64,000 nt of DNA from JABCZZ01 sp964454545 (GCA_964454545.1 CAYVTI010000002.1:1-64000), one strand, 5' to 3'; shown: positions 8,501 to 17,858, counted from the first letter of the stretch. A program made the numbers and translations. The notes: a model not told the origin generated them from the letters alone.

Positions 8501-8995
8501 TGCAAACCTTTTTAAGACTTCCGCTGCCGCCTCCTTATGCCCATGCAACAGCCTTTTGCCGATGGCGCCGGAAGGCCCGCCAGTCAGGGCAATAAGCCCG
8601 TCCGTGTGACCGGCCAGATCGTCATAATGCAAAAGCGGCGCAATGCCGCCGTGAGGGTTGATGTATGATTTGCTGGATAATTTCAATAAGTTATTATATC
8701 CGGTATTATCCTTGGCGATCAGCAAAAGCTGATCTGCATTTACTATTGTCCTGTGATTATGTTCAACCTGATCCAGGCCGATGAAGGAAACAGTGCAGCC
8801 GATAACCGGCTGGATACCGGCTGAGGCGGCTGCGGATGAAAAATCAAGGGAAGCAAATAGGTTATCATGATCTGTCAGCGCCAGGGCTGGCATTTTATAC
8901 CTGGCTGCAAGTTCCACGAGCGGTTTGATGCGAATGGCCCCCTCAAGCAGGGAATAAGTGCTGTGGACGCGCAGATGAATAAATGGTACGGGCAT
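5534..8995 (-). CDS. dnaE: DNA polymerase III alpha subunit
   Basis: Replicative polymerase catalytic subunit. The frame is open from 9046, but family alignment supports the ATG at 8995 (MPVPFIHLRVHSTYSLLEGA), giving 1153 residues, the usual DnaE1 size. Order of domains: PHP domain at the N-terminus (HLRVHSTYS, TDHDNLF), palm with the catalytic aspartates in PDFDVDFC near residue 405, just after GPGRGSGAGS (about 366), fingers (HASTHAAGVVIG, FQLESMGMR, YQEQVMQIA, FNKSHAAAYA), then the OB-fold region (VAGLISKMKI) and a C-terminal tau-binding region. It is a monocistronic unit, divergent from the tad genes and convergent with the hypothetical gene at 4977. Confidence 0.97.
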   Translation of the reverse strand: MPVPFIHLRVHSTYSLLEGAIRIKPLVELAARYKMPALALTDHDNLFASLDFSSAAASAGIQPVIGCTVSFIGLDQVEHNHRTIVNADQLLLIAKDNTGYNNLLKLSSKSYINPHGGIAPLLHYDDLAGHTDGLIALTGGPSGAIGKRLLHGHKEAAAEVLKRFAELFPQRLYIELMRHGLEEEKRTEAGFIELAHEHNIPLVATNDIYFSEPDMYEAHDALLCIADGRYVSEPDRRRLTPEHYFKSPEEMCELFADIPEALENTIVIAKRCAVMSPARAPILPRYAGNEAELLREEAQAGLERRLINHVFSESMSAEERANMAKPYQERLEFELNVIIKMQFPGYFLIVSDFIRWSKEHGIPVGPGRGSGAGSVVAWALQITDLDPLKYNLLFERFLNPERVSMPDFDVDFCQDRRDEVISYVRQKYGTDRVAQIITFGKLQARAVLRDVGRVLQLPYGQVDNICKFVPNNPAAPVTLAQAIKMEPALQNAIDDDESVARMVDIALKLEGLNRHASTHAAGVVIGDRPLDELVPLYRDPKSEMPVVQYSMKYAESSGLVKFDFLGLKTLTVLQKAVELVARKGIKIDLLKLPEGDPKTYAMLGKGDATGVFQLESMGMRDTLKRLKPDCLEDIIALVSLYRPGPMDNIPTYIARKHGQEKPQYLHPKLEEVLRETFGVIIYQEQVMQIAQLLAGYSLGEADLLRRAMGKKIRSEMEAQRDIFVSRAVANGVAKEQAKSIFDLIAKFAEYGFNKSHAAAYALVSYQTAYMKANHPVEFYAASMTYDIHNTDKLSLFREEAARSSIRMLPPDINRSDVFFMPEGESAIRYGLAAIRNVGDAAMSLLVKERTQGGPFKNIWDMASRLSSQVINRRQLEFLIKAGAFDSIHKNRNQLVQSLDMVIAYNNAMTREKESRQVSLFGNHETQPVTLPALMTCDDWAPMERMECESEALGFYLSSHPMQAYRGALTRLGVAQSHQFMQRLGTGYAPIKVAGLISKMKIRSSEKGRFAFVTLSDESGVYEMSVFKEEILNRYRAQLQSGAMIVAQADGKREENGARFILQSLQPLEEAISAVQSLAMPKKLRITVNAPVAVRKLRSVLGEPHGTGAKITVCVLIDEAKQVQVSLPGAYALTPNTLMQIPTLEGVVESAEGG

Positions 8996-9075
8996 AGGTC
9001 TACACTCTAAATTTACATTATACAGATGCCCCGATTTAGTATACAATTAACTTAAATATTTATTAAAATTAACCT

Positions 9076-9639
9076 ATGCGAAATATAACCGGCATATGGC
9101 TTGCATCCGCAAGATGCGAAAAGGGAAACGCGGCGATAGAGTTTGCGGTTGTCCTTCCCATTCTTCTGCTGTTTATCTTCGGTATTACGGAATTCGGCTT
9201 TATCCTGTTTGAGTCGGCGACGCTGCAGGGGGCTTTAAGCGCCGCGGCGCGTGAAGGTGCGACCGGGTATCCCGATATAAACGATCCTGGCAATCAGTGT
9301 ATTGGCGGCATCTGCAAGACGGACCCGCAGGGTAACATCCTCAATTACGGCCCGCGCTGGCTGAAAGTAAAATCGATTCTCCTTGGCCAGACGCAGAGCA
9401 TTTTCAATCAGGCGAATTTGACGTTCAGCGCAACTGCCTATCCCGATTTTGTTACCCTGGAGAAATCCGTGAAGGGGCAGCCGGGGTTTAAAGGCACAAA
9501 AGATGATGTCGGCGGATCAGGCCAGGTGGTCGTATATACGGCAAGTTATCCGGCGCCGACCTATTTACAGCGGATGTTTGGCATTGCGCCCACCGGGAGC
9601 ATCACCGCGCATATTATTGTAAAGAACGAGGGATTCTGA
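9076..9639 (+). CDS. tadE: TadE-like pilus assembly protein
   Basis: 187 residues. The N-terminus carries the pseudopilin-like segment KGNAAIEFAVVLPILLLFIFGITEFG: a Gly-x-x-x-Ile-Glu-Phe motif (TadV-type prepilin peptidase site) followed by one membrane helix, then ATLQGALSAAAREGA, the signature helix of TadE. The C-terminal part is periplasmic. It is the first of three adjoining genes of the Tad/Flp pilus minor-pilin set; the secretion ATPase and Flp pilin genes are not in the window. Confidence 0.85.
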   Translation: MRNITGIWLASARCEKGNAAIEFAVVLPILLLFIFGITEFGFILFESATLQGALSAAAREGATGYPDINDPGNQCIGGICKTDPQGNILNYGPRWLKVKSILLGQTQSIFNQANLTFSATAYPDFVTLEKSVKGQPGFKGTKDDVGGSGQVVVYTASYPAPTYLQRMFGIAPTGSITAHIIVKNEGF

Positions 9640-10302
9640 ATGCTGTGTTCCTTCAAAGGAAGTATCCGTTCTCTTTTTAGCTCCGAATCCGGTGTCGCGC
9701 TCATAGAATTTGCCTATTGCATTACATTGCTCATGCTGCTGCTCTGGGGGGGCATAGAAATTGCGCGTTACGTGCTGATCGTGCAGAGACTCGAAGATGC
9801 CGCCAGCCAGCAGACCAATATCATCACCACCATCGATCCCATGCATGCCACCATGACTGCCGCCGAAATGGATTCTATCCTGCAATCGGCAACCCTTATG
9901 ATGGATCCTTACCCGTTCGTGCTGGATGGAACAAATAATCTGCTGATAGTAACTGATATATACGCTCCGCTTCCGGCTCCCGGAAAGATTCCTGTCGGGG
10001 TGGTGCAATGGCGTTATTGCGCACCTGGCGCTGCAACCAGCGCCACACAGACCAGGAGCAGGCTGGGTGCTATCGGCAAGCCCGCTAACTTAAGCATATT
10101 TCCGGGCTTCTCGATGGGGGGCGGGGATGAAATTATCGTGGCGGAGATTTATTATAAATTTTCACCCGTAGTGACCAATGCCATTACGGCAGGGCTCTTG
10201 CCTGTAAACAAGCCGGTATACATACAATCCATGAGCGTGCCCCGCTTCGGGCTGCTCACTAATCTGGCCGGAACGCCGGCGCTGCCATCCAACTGTCCAT
10301 AA
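9640..10302 (+). CDS. tadF: TadE/TadF-family minor pseudopilin
   Basis: 220 residues, starting directly at the stop codon of tadE. SGVALIEFAYCITLLMLLLWGGIEIARYV is again the pseudopilin motif plus a single membrane helix, followed by a periplasmic domain. It differs from tadE in having the longer loop QRLEDAASQQTNIITT. The second TadE-domain gene in such triplets is usually called tadF or TadE-like; the exact orthology is not certain. Confidence 0.75.
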   Translation: MLCSFKGSIRSLFSSESGVALIEFAYCITLLMLLLWGGIEIARYVLIVQRLEDAASQQTNIITTIDPMHATMTAAEMDSILQSATLMMDPYPFVLDGTNNLLIVTDIYAPLPAPGKIPVGVVQWRYCAPGAATSATQTRSRLGAIGKPANLSIFPGFSMGGGDEIIVAEIYYKFSPVVTNAITAGLLPVNKPVYIQSMSVPRFGLLTNLAGTPALPSNCP

Positions 10303-10317
10303 GGCGTAGGTAATGAC

Positions 10318-11898
10318 ATGATCCGTGACAATATAAAAAGATTTAGGCAATGTGAAAACGGCGGCGTTATCATACTGGTGACTTTTGCCGTATTTTTCCT
10401 CATCGCGGCCGCCGGCATAGCGTTTGACATGGCGAGAATGCAGACGGCAAGGGTGAAGCTCGCAACCTGCCTTGACGCGGCAGGCCTGGCCGCGCTTTCC
10501 AAGGTCGGCAGCACCCCGAGCGGCATGACCGTAAATGCCTGGGTGGCGCAGAATGTAAAAAAATATTTTCTGGCAGACTGCCAGAGCGGCTATCTCAATA
10601 CCGCTGCCGTTTCATTCAACGGCAACCGCCAGATGAATAATATCAGTGCCGTGCTTTCTCCTGATTTCGGCACCTTAACCCTGGATGCCGTACTTAAGCA
10701 GGACATGAAGCTCATACCGGTGGTAGGCATTAACCAGGTGATCATAACCGCGCACTCAGTGGTGACGCGCTCGACGACCGGGCTCGAGCTGGCGCTGGTG
10801 CTGGATAATACAGGATCGATGAACGGTCAGGTAAATCCGGGTAACAGCGCTGTGTCAAAAATCATTGCCCTTAAATGCGCGCTTGCCGGGAATGCCGCGT
10901 TTGGCGGCGGATCCACCTGCACCAGTAACGGGTTGGTGACCACCGGGTTGCTTGACATACTTTTCGGGAATAACAACACGGCGCCTAATTTATTCGTAGG
11001 GATCATCCCGTTCACTGTCATGGTGAATGTGGGGGTTACGTCGCCTCCGGGATCCGGGTTCGTCGATAATGTGACTCCAGCCAATCAGGCCAGCATGACC
11101 GGATGCGTGGACGCGCGTGATCAGATGTGGAAAAGCGTTACGGATTCTTCCATACATGTCGCCAGCGGCGATGTTATCATGCTGGATATTTCCGATGATC
11201 CTCCCAATGTGATTGCTCCTAAAACCTATTTCCACGCTTTGCCGTTCAGCACCATTTTTAATGGCCGGCTAGTGACGAATGGCAATTGCCCGCGCGCGCA
11301 GGTCATGCCCATGTCTGTAAGCAAAAAAACAGCCGTTGCTGAAGTCCGCAATATGCAGGCAGGGGGCACCACCATGCTTGCGATGGGGCTTACATGGGGA
11401 TGGCGCATGCTCTCGCCTAACTGGAGCGGGCTCTGGGGAAGCACCCCGGCTTTTACCAGTCCTTCCGGCGGTTCCGTGCCGTTACCGCTTCCTTATCACA
11501 CCGCCGGCATGTCGAAGGTGGTCGTGTTCATGACGGACGGCATGAATCACAACGGTTCCGGCAGTGACTATGTCAATACTAATCCTAATGACGATAATGC
11601 CTATGACGATCAGGCCACGTTTCCCACGAATATCAGGGAGGATGCTTTGACCCGGGATGTGTGCGACGCCATGAAGAGCCAGGGGATCATTATTTATACC
11701 ATCGGGTTTGGGCAGGCGGCGGCCCATAGTCCTCCCACCAATTCCGAACGGGCGAATGATCTGCTGGTGGACGCGCCATTGCTTAAATACTGCGCCTCGG
11801 ATCCCAGCAAGTTTTTTCTGGCGCCGACCAATGCCCAGCTAGGGCAGGCATTTCAGCAGATAGGCAACGAACTTGCCAATCTTCGGGTCAGCCAGTAG
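10318..11898 (+). CDS. tadG: TadG-like pilus protein with vWA domain
   Basis: 526 residues, 15 bases after tadF. CENGGVIILVTFAVFFLIAAAGIAFDMARM is the TadG-like N-terminal anchor with the Flp-like motif and one membrane helix. A von Willebrand A domain starts near residue 155 with LALVLDNTGSMNGQ; DNTGSM is the degenerate MIDAS (D-x-T/S-x-S) usual in TadG. VVFMTDGMNH in the second half supplies the second metal-site Asp, and IIIYTIGFG the last strand. The protein probably sits in the periplasm or at the cell surface and takes part in Tad pilus assembly or adhesion. Confidence 0.85.
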   Translation: MIRDNIKRFRQCENGGVIILVTFAVFFLIAAAGIAFDMARMQTARVKLATCLDAAGLAALSKVGSTPSGMTVNAWVAQNVKKYFLADCQSGYLNTAAVSFNGNRQMNNISAVLSPDFGTLTLDAVLKQDMKLIPVVGINQVIITAHSVVTRSTTGLELALVLDNTGSMNGQVNPGNSAVSKIIALKCALAGNAAFGGGSTCTSNGLVTTGLLDILFGNNNTAPNLFVGIIPFTVMVNVGVTSPPGSGFVDNVTPANQASMTGCVDARDQMWKSVTDSSIHVASGDVIMLDISDDPPNVIAPKTYFHALPFSTIFNGRLVTNGNCPRAQVMPMSVSKKTAVAEVRNMQAGGTTMLAMGLTWGWRMLSPNWSGLWGSTPAFTSPSGGSVPLPLPYHTAGMSKVVVFMTDGMNHNGSGSDYVNTNPNDDNAYDDQATFPTNIREDALTRDVCDAMKSQGIIIYTIGFGQAAAHSPPTNSERANDLLVDAPLLKYCASDPSKFFLAPTNAQLGQAFQQIGNELANLRVSQ

Positions 11899-11994
11899 CC
11901 TAGCGCAGAGTATCAGATTTTTTTATTTCTTTGGTTGCACTTAACGTCTGCTTTGCTATGTGTGTATATCGTAAAACAGAAAGGGTATACGACA

Positions 11995-12603
11995 TTGGCC
12001 ATAGCGGACGCAGCATTCTATCTTTTTTCCGTCATTCTGATTTTTTCCGCGCTGATGGTTATCGGCGCGCGTAATCCCGTGCATTCCGTTTTATTCCTTA
12101 TCCTGGCTTTTTTTAATGCCGCCGCGCTCTTCGTGCTTATCGGCGCGGAGTTTCTTGCCATGATCCTGATTATCGTCTATGTCGGCGCCGTGGCGACCCT
12201 GTTCCTATTCGTTATCATGATGCTGGATGTGGATTTTGCCAGCCTGCGCCAGGGTTTTCTGCATTATCTTCCTGTCGGCGGCGCTGTGGCCGTCGTGTTC
12301 TTCTCCGAGCTCATTTTTGCCGTTGTCACTTCGTTAAACGGGTATCCTGCCGCTGTCGCAAAAACCGGCGTGGCCGTCAGCAAAATGGCCAATACACAGG
12401 CGATCGGCTCCGTGCTTTATACGAATTATTTTTATATTTTCCAGGTAGCCGGACTTATCCTGCTGGTCGCCATGATAGGCGCTATCGTGCTCACCCACCG
12501 TACGCGAGGGGATGTGCGCCGCCAGAAAATCTATTCGCAGGTGGAGCGTTCGCGCTCCGAAACCGTCACGCTGGTCAAAGTGAAGCCGGGGCAGGGGGCT
12601 TAA
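11995..12603 (+). CDS. nuoJ: NADH-quinone oxidoreductase subunit J
   Basis: Membrane subunit of complex I. The open frame starts at 11935 with TTG, but a second TTG at 11995 has AAAGGG 8 bases upstream and gives 202 residues, the normal NuoJ length; there is no in-frame ATG near. Five hydrophobic helices are visible, including LIGAEFLAMILIIVYVGAVATLFLFVIMML, the conserved third helix of NuoJ with its pi-bulge region. First gene of the nuoJKLMN-birA transcript, separated from nuoK by 3 bases. Confidence 0.92.
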   Translation: MAIADAAFYLFSVILIFSALMVIGARNPVHSVLFLILAFFNAAALFVLIGAEFLAMILIIVYVGAVATLFLFVIMMLDVDFASLRQGFLHYLPVGGAVAVVFFSELIFAVVTSLNGYPAAVAKTGVAVSKMANTQAIGSVLYTNYFYIFQVAGLILLVAMIGAIVLTHRTRGDVRRQKIYSQVERSRSETVTLVKVKPGQGA

Positions 12604-12606
12604 AAT

Positions 12607-12933
12607 ATGGAACATGTGTTTTTCGGCCATATAGGGATTTTCCATTACCTTGCCGTATCTTCGCTGGTATTCGTGCTTGGCATCTGCGGAATTTTCCTTA
12701 ACCGCAAAAATACCATCACTATTCTCATGTCGGTGGAGCTCATGCTGCTTGCGGTCAATATCAATTTCGTCGCTTTCTCCGCGTATCTGGGCGACATAGC
12801 CGGGCAGATCTTCAGCATGTTCGTGCTTACGGTTGCTGCTGCGGAGGCGGCCATCGGCCTTGCCATACTGGTGGTGTTCTACCGCAACCGCGGCTCAATC
12901 GCCGTCGAAGACATAAACGCCATGAAGGGATGA
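12607..12933 (+). CDS. nuoK: NADH-quinone oxidoreductase subunit K
   Basis: 108 residues, three transmembrane helices. The two membrane Glu residues of NuoK that form the E-channel/proton path are seen in MSVELMLLAVNINF and AAAEAAIGLAI. The ATG is 3 bases after nuoJ; the stop overlaps the start of nuoL (ATGA at 12930-12933). Confidence 0.95.
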   Translation: MEHVFFGHIGIFHYLAVSSLVFVLGICGIFLNRKNTITILMSVELMLLAVNINFVAFSAYLGDIAGQIFSMFVLTVAAAEAAIGLAILVVFYRNRGSIAVEDINAMKG

Positions 12934-14891
12934 TGGAGATGGATACCGCCATTTTATCGGCTGTCGTTTTGTTTCTTCCTTTGCTGGCTGCGCTTGCGGT
13001 CGGCCTGTCGGTGCGTTTCATATCGGCGCGGCTTGCGCAGATTGTCACCTGCGGCGCGCTGGTGCTGAGCGCCGTCTGCGCCGCTTTTGTCTTTAACGAT
13101 GTAGTCCTGCACGGGCATGTGCAGAAAATCCAGATACTGGAATGGATTAACGTCGATGATTTTAAGGTGAACTGGGCGATACGCGTGGACGCGCTGACTG
13201 CGGTCATGCTAATCGTGGTGACATGGGTTTCCGCCGTGGTGCATATCTATTCGGTGGGCTATATGAGCCATGACGAGCACCGCCAGCGTTTCATGTCGTA
13301 CCTTTCATTGTTTACGTTCTTCATGCTGATGCTGGTCACGTCTGATAACCTGATCCAGCTGTTCCTCGGCTGGGAAGGTGTCGGGCTTTGTTCCTACCTG
13401 TTAATCGGCTTCTGGTTCAAGAAGCCGGAGGCGAATGCTGCCGCCATCAAGGCGTTCATTGTGAACCGTGTCGGCGATTTCGGCTTCGCTCTCGGTGTCG
13501 CCGCGACTTATATTTTATTCGGCTCCGTGCAATTTGATATTATTTTCGGAAACGCTGCCGCCCATTCCGGTGACACGATGAAATTCCTGGGCAATGGCTA
13601 TCACGCCATTACTCTTATCTGCTTCCTGCTGTTTATCGGCGCGATGGGGAAATCGGCGCAGTTCGGGCTGCATACCTGGTTGCCGGACGCGATGGAAGGC
13701 CCGACGCCGGTATCTGCCCTCATCCATGCCGCGACGATGGTGACGGCCGGGGTGTTCCTGGTGGCCCGCTGCTCGCCGCTTTTCGAGCATGCCCCGCAGG
13801 CGCTTGAATTCGTCGCCTTCATCGGTGCGATCACCGCTTTCTTTGCCGCGACCGTGGGGCTGGTGCAGAACGACATCAAACGGGTGATTGCCTATTCCAC
13901 CTGCTCACAGTTGGGCTACATGTTTCTGGGATGCGGCGTTTCGGCGTATTCGGCGGGCATCTTCCATCTCATGACGCACGGTTTCTTCAAGGCGCTGCTG
14001 TTCCTGGGCGCCGGTTCCGTGATACATGCCATGTCAGGCGAGCAGGATATGCGCAACATGGGCGGCATATGGAGAAAAATCCCGATCACGTATGCCTATA
14101 TGTGGATCGGATCCCTGGCGCTGGCGGGCTTGCCGTTCTTCGCCGGATATTATTCCAAGGACGTCATTCTGGAAACCGCCTATGCTTCCGGCAGTTATGT
14201 GGGAAAATTCGGTTTCGTGCTTGGCGCTGCGGCCGCGTTCATGACGGCGTTTTATTCCTGGCGCCTGTTGTTTATGACTTTCCACGGCACGCCGCGCGCG
14301 TCGCATGAAGTCATGCACCATGTCCATGAATCGCCCCCTGTCATGCTCCTGCCGCTTGTGCTGCTGGCGGCTGGCGCGCTGTTCGCCGGGTATATCGGCT
14401 ATCACATGGGGATGGTGGACCCGAGCGGCAAATTCTGGGCGGGAGCCATAGAGCTCAGGGAAGATAATAATATATTCGAAAAGGCTGAACATATTCCGCA
14501 ATGGGTGTCACAGCTTCCCACCATTATGGGCGTTTGCGGCATTGCGCTTGCCTACCTGTTCTACATTGCAAAGCCGCAACTCCCGCATGCGCTTGCCGAA
14601 ATATTCCCCGGGGTCTATATATTCCTGTTCAACAAATGGTATTTCGACGAAGCGTATGATGTCATCTTCGTGCAGACGGCAAAACGCTTTGGCGCGCATC
14701 TGTGGAAATTCTGGGATACCAGGGTTATCGACGGGTTTGGGCCTAATGGTTTCGCCTGGGTATCGGCGCAGCTCGGCAAGCGCACGAGCAATATGCAGAC
14801 CGGGTATCTCTACCATTATGCCTTTGTCATGCTGATTGGGCTTGTATTTATCGCAGGCAGCGTGCTGCTTATGATGGGGAGGCATCATTAA
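12930..14891 (+). CDS. nuoL: NADH-quinone oxidoreductase subunit L
   Basis: 653 residues, the antiporter-like ND5 subunit of complex I with about 16 helices. Landmarks: LFLGWEGVGLCSYLLIGFW (conserved Glu), KAFIVNRVGDFGF, FGLHTWLPDAMEGPTPVSALIHAATMV (broken helix 7 and key Lys/His region), VGLVQNDIKRVIAYSTCSQLGYM, and a long lateral C-terminal helix region. Three Met codons at the start (12930, 12933, 12939) are possible; the first overlaps nuoK by 4 bases. The stop shares one base with the nuoM ATG. Confidence 0.97.
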   Translation: MMEMDTAILSAVVLFLPLLAALAVGLSVRFISARLAQIVTCGALVLSAVCAAFVFNDVVLHGHVQKIQILEWINVDDFKVNWAIRVDALTAVMLIVVTWVSAVVHIYSVGYMSHDEHRQRFMSYLSLFTFFMLMLVTSDNLIQLFLGWEGVGLCSYLLIGFWFKKPEANAAAIKAFIVNRVGDFGFALGVAATYILFGSVQFDIIFGNAAAHSGDTMKFLGNGYHAITLICFLLFIGAMGKSAQFGLHTWLPDAMEGPTPVSALIHAATMVTAGVFLVARCSPLFEHAPQALEFVAFIGAITAFFAATVGLVQNDIKRVIAYSTCSQLGYMFLGCGVSAYSAGIFHLMTHGFFKALLFLGAGSVIHAMSGEQDMRNMGGIWRKIPITYAYMWIGSLALAGLPFFAGYYSKDVILETAYASGSYVGKFGFVLGAAAAFMTAFYSWRLLFMTFHGTPRASHEVMHHVHESPPVMLLPLVLLAAGALFAGYIGYHMGMVDPSGKFWAGAIELREDNNIFEKAEHIPQWVSQLPTIMGVCGIALAYLFYIAKPQLPHALAEIFPGVYIFLFNKWYFDEAYDVIFVQTAKRFGAHLWKFWDTRVIDGFGPNGFAWVSAQLGKRTSNMQTGYLYHYAFVMLIGLVFIAGSVLLMMGRHH

Positions 14892-16396
14892 TGATCGTCA
14901 CTGATTTCCTCATGTCCCATCTGCTGTCTGTCCTTATCTTCCTGCCGCTTGCGGGGGCGTTGCTGATATTGCTGACGGATGCCGGTGAGCAGGGCAGCAA
15001 GGTGATAGCCCTTGCCACGACCTTAATCAATTTTGCCCTGTCCCTGCTGCTCTGGGCAGGATTTCATTCGAATACGGCGGATTTCCAGTTTCAGGAAATG
15101 CACCCCTGGTTCAAGGGAGCGGATATTAATTACCACCTCGGTATCGACGGCATATCGCTATTCATGGTGCTGCTTACCACCCTGCTGATGCCTATCTGCA
15201 TCTTGTGCAGCTGGGAAGCTATCACCAAGCGCGTGCGCGAGTTCATGATCACGTTCCTGATACTGGAGATGTTCGTCATCGGCGTATTCGCCGCGCTTGA
15301 TCTCCTGTTGTTTTATGTCTTCTTCGAAGGCGTGCTGATACCAATGTATATCATCATCGGCGTCTGGGGCGGTGACCGCAGGATTTACGCGGCCTATAAA
15401 TTCTTCCTCTATACCCTGCTCGGCTCCGTCCTGTTTCTGCTTGCCATACTCTACATCTATTACACGCAGCATACGCTCGATATCCCGAAAATCATGCGGC
15501 TTGCGCCGCTCTATGCGCTTAATATCCAGCGCTGGCTGTGGCTCGCGATGTTCGCGTCCTTTGCCGTGAAAGTGCCGATGTGGCCGTTCCATACCTGGCT
15601 GCCGGACGCGCACGTGCAGGCGCCGACCGCGGGTTCGGTGATCCTGGCTGGCATATTGCTGAAGATAGGCGCTTATGGTTTCCTGCGTTTCTCGCTGCCC
15701 ATGCTGCCTCTTGCCTCGCATGACTTCGCCCCGCTCATGTATGGCCTCAGCATCGTGGCAGTGATTTACACATCGCTGGTTGCGCTGGTGCAGGCGGACA
15801 TGAAGAAACTCATCGCTTATTCGTCCGTCGCGCATATGGGGTTTGTCACCGCCGGTATTTTCGCGTTTGACGCGCAGGGCATTGAGGGGGCGGTGATACA
15901 GATGATAAGCCACGGGCTGGTTTCCTCCGCGCTCTTCCTCTGCGTGGGAGTGGTCTATGATCGCCTGCATACTCGCGAAATCGCCCGTTACGGCGGTCTG
16001 GTCAACGTCATGCCCTATTATGCCTTCGTGTTCATGTTCTTCATCATGGCCTCGGTTGGCCTGCCCGGCACCAGCGGTTTTGTCGGCGAGTTCCTCGTGC
16101 TGGTGGGAAGTTTCCGCGCCAAGACCTATCTGGCGTTTTTCATTGGGACTGGCCTTGTCCTGGGCGCCGCCTATGCCCTCTGGCTCTATCGTCGCGTGGT
16201 GTTCGGCGAACTTGTCAAGCCGGACCTGATGAAGATGCCGGATCTGGACGTGCGCGAATGGCTGGTTTTCCTGCCGCTTATTCTGGGCGTATTGTGGCTT
16301 GGCATCTATCCGAAGCCTTTCCTTGACGCTTTGAGCGCGCCGGTGCACCATATCCTGATGCAGGTAGGGGGTGCGCATGCTCGCTGTGGTGGATAA
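14891..16396 (+). CDS. nuoM: NADH-quinone oxidoreductase subunit M
   Basis: 501 residues, antiporter-like ND4 subunit. Typical pieces are YHLGIDGISLFMVLLTT, FFEGVLIPMYIIIGVWGG (conserved Glu), PMWPFHTWLPDAHVQAPTAGSVILAGILLKIG and LVQADMKKLIAYSSVAHMGFV. Overlaps nuoL by one base and nuoN by about 20 bases, as expected in this tightly packed operon. Confidence 0.97.
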   Translation: MIVTDFLMSHLLSVLIFLPLAGALLILLTDAGEQGSKVIALATTLINFALSLLLWAGFHSNTADFQFQEMHPWFKGADINYHLGIDGISLFMVLLTTLLMPICILCSWEAITKRVREFMITFLILEMFVIGVFAALDLLLFYVFFEGVLIPMYIIIGVWGGDRRIYAAYKFFLYTLLGSVLFLLAILYIYYTQHTLDIPKIMRLAPLYALNIQRWLWLAMFASFAVKVPMWPFHTWLPDAHVQAPTAGSVILAGILLKIGAYGFLRFSLPMLPLASHDFAPLMYGLSIVAVIYTSLVALVQADMKKLIAYSSVAHMGFVTAGIFAFDAQGIEGAVIQMISHGLVSSALFLCVGVVYDRLHTREIARYGGLVNVMPYYAFVFMFFIMASVGLPGTSGFVGEFLVLVGSFRAKTYLAFFIGTGLVLGAAYALWLYRRVVFGELVKPDLMKMPDLDVREWLVFLPLILGVLWLGIYPKPFLDALSAPVHHILMQVGGAHARCGG

Positions 16397-17858
16397 GATG
16401 ATTGGGCTGAATAACATCATTACCTATAACGCGCTGATTCCTGAACTGACGGTTATCATATCGGCCCTGGTGTTCCTTCTGGGCGGGGCGTTTGCCGCAG
16501 ATAAAGATGCCGACAGGAGGTTTCTTGCCTTGGGAACGTTCGTGCTGGTGGCGGTGTTTGCCATGACGGCGTTTTCGCCCCTTCTGATTAAAAAGCAGTA
16601 TTTCTTCTCATTCATGCTGGTGGTGGACGGCTTCTCGCAGACCATGAAGCTCCTTATGATTTTAAGCACCATACTCATATTCGTTATTTCCGACAGCTGG
16701 CTGGTGCGCGACGGCAACCAGCGTTTTGAATACATGGTACTCATGCTGTTTTCGCTGCTTGGTATGATGTTCATGGTATCCGCCAATGACCTGCTCGCGC
16801 TTTATGTTGGCCTGGAACTTTCAAGCCTGCCGCTATATGTGCTCGCGAGCTTCAGCAGGGATAACCTCAAATCCACCGAGTCCGGCCTCAAGTATTTTGT
16901 GCTGAGCGCGCTCGCTTCCGGCATATTGCTGTTCGGCATATCCCTGGTATATGGATTTGCCGGGAGCATGAATTTTGACACGCTTGCCCAGCTGCTGAGG
17001 AATCCGCACGCCATATCCAGCGCACTGGTTTTCGGGCTGGTGCTTATCATCACGGGGCTTTCCTTCAAAGTATCGGCTGCGCCTTTCCATATGTGGACGC
17101 CTGACGTGTATGAAGGCGCGCCGACACCCGTAACAGCGTATTTTTCCACCGCTCCCAAAATCGCCGCGCTTGCCCTGTTCATCCGCGTGCTTGTGGAGCC
17201 TTTCGGCGCGATGATCCACGACTGGCAGCAGGTGGTTGTTTTTGTCTCCGCCCTTTCCATGCTGGTGGGCGCGTTCGGCGCGCTGATGCAGTCCAATATC
17301 AAGCGCCTGCTTGCCTACAGCTCCATCGGGCATGTCGGATACGCGCTGATGGGTTTGGCCGCAGGCAATATAGACGGGGTGAGCAGCGTCATCATTTATT
17401 TCGCGCTTTATATCGCCATGAGCGCGGGCGCGTTTGCCTGCGTGCTGATGATGCAGCGCCGGGGCGAGCTCTGCGAAGGCATTGGCGACCTTGCGGGTAT
17501 TTCGCGCAAACACCCGCAGATGGCTTTTGCGCTTGCGGTATTTATGTTTTCCATGGCAGGCATTCCGCCGCTCGCGGGCTTTTTCGGTAAAGCGTATGTT
17601 TTCCTGGCCGCCATCCATGCCGGGCTTTTTGCGCTCGCGGTTATCGGCGTGCTCAGCAGCGTGGTGGCCTGCTTCTACTATCTGAAAATAGTTAAAATCA
17701 TGTATTTTGATGAGGTGGGCGAGGGCTTTGATGTGGATATTCCTGTCACGCTTAACGCCACCATGTATTTCTGCGCGGCGGTGACTGTGCTGTTCTTCGC
17801 CGTGCCCACGCCGCTTGTTACTATGGCGTATACTGCTGCGGAGGCGTTGTTTCAATGA
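16377..17858 (+). CDS. nuoN: NADH-quinone oxidoreductase subunit N
   Basis: 493 residues, antiporter-like ND2 subunit. ANDLLALYVGLELSSLPLYVL carries the conserved Glu, FHMWTPDVYEGAPTPVTAYF and LMQSNIKRLLAYSSIGHVGYAL the other family motifs. Start choice: the ATG at 16377 has AGGGGG five bases upstream, better than the GTG at 16371 or the ATG at 16398. The stop overlaps the birA ATG (ATGA at 17855-17858). Confidence 0.95.
   Translation: MLAVVDKMIGLNNIITYNALIPELTVIISALVFLLGGAFAADKDADRRFLALGTFVLVAVFAMTAFSPLLIKKQYFFSFMLVVDGFSQTMKLLMILSTILIFVISDSWLVRDGNQRFEYMVLMLFSLLGMMFMVSANDLLALYVGLELSSLPLYVLASFSRDNLKSTESGLKYFVLSALASGILLFGISLVYGFAGSMNFDTLAQLLRNPHAISSALVFGLVLIITGLSFKVSAAPFHMWTPDVYEGAPTPVTAYFSTAPKIAALALFIRVLVEPFGAMIHDWQQVVVFVSALSMLVGAFGALMQSNIKRLLAYSSIGHVGYALMGLAAGNIDGVSSVIIYFALYIAMSAGAFACVLMMQRRGELCEGIGDLAGISRKHPQMAFALAVFMFSMAGIPPLAGFFGKAYVFLAAIHAGLFALAVIGVLSSVVACFYYLKIVKIMYFDEVGEGFDVDIPVTLNATMYFCAAVTVLFFAVPTPLVTMAYTAAEALFQ

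Noticed and set aside
15158..16420. Long leftward open frame (420 codons) opposite nuoM
   Set aside because: It mirrors a conserved membrane protein gene, has a composition rich in His/Arg/Gln typical of antisense frames, and no recognisable motif.
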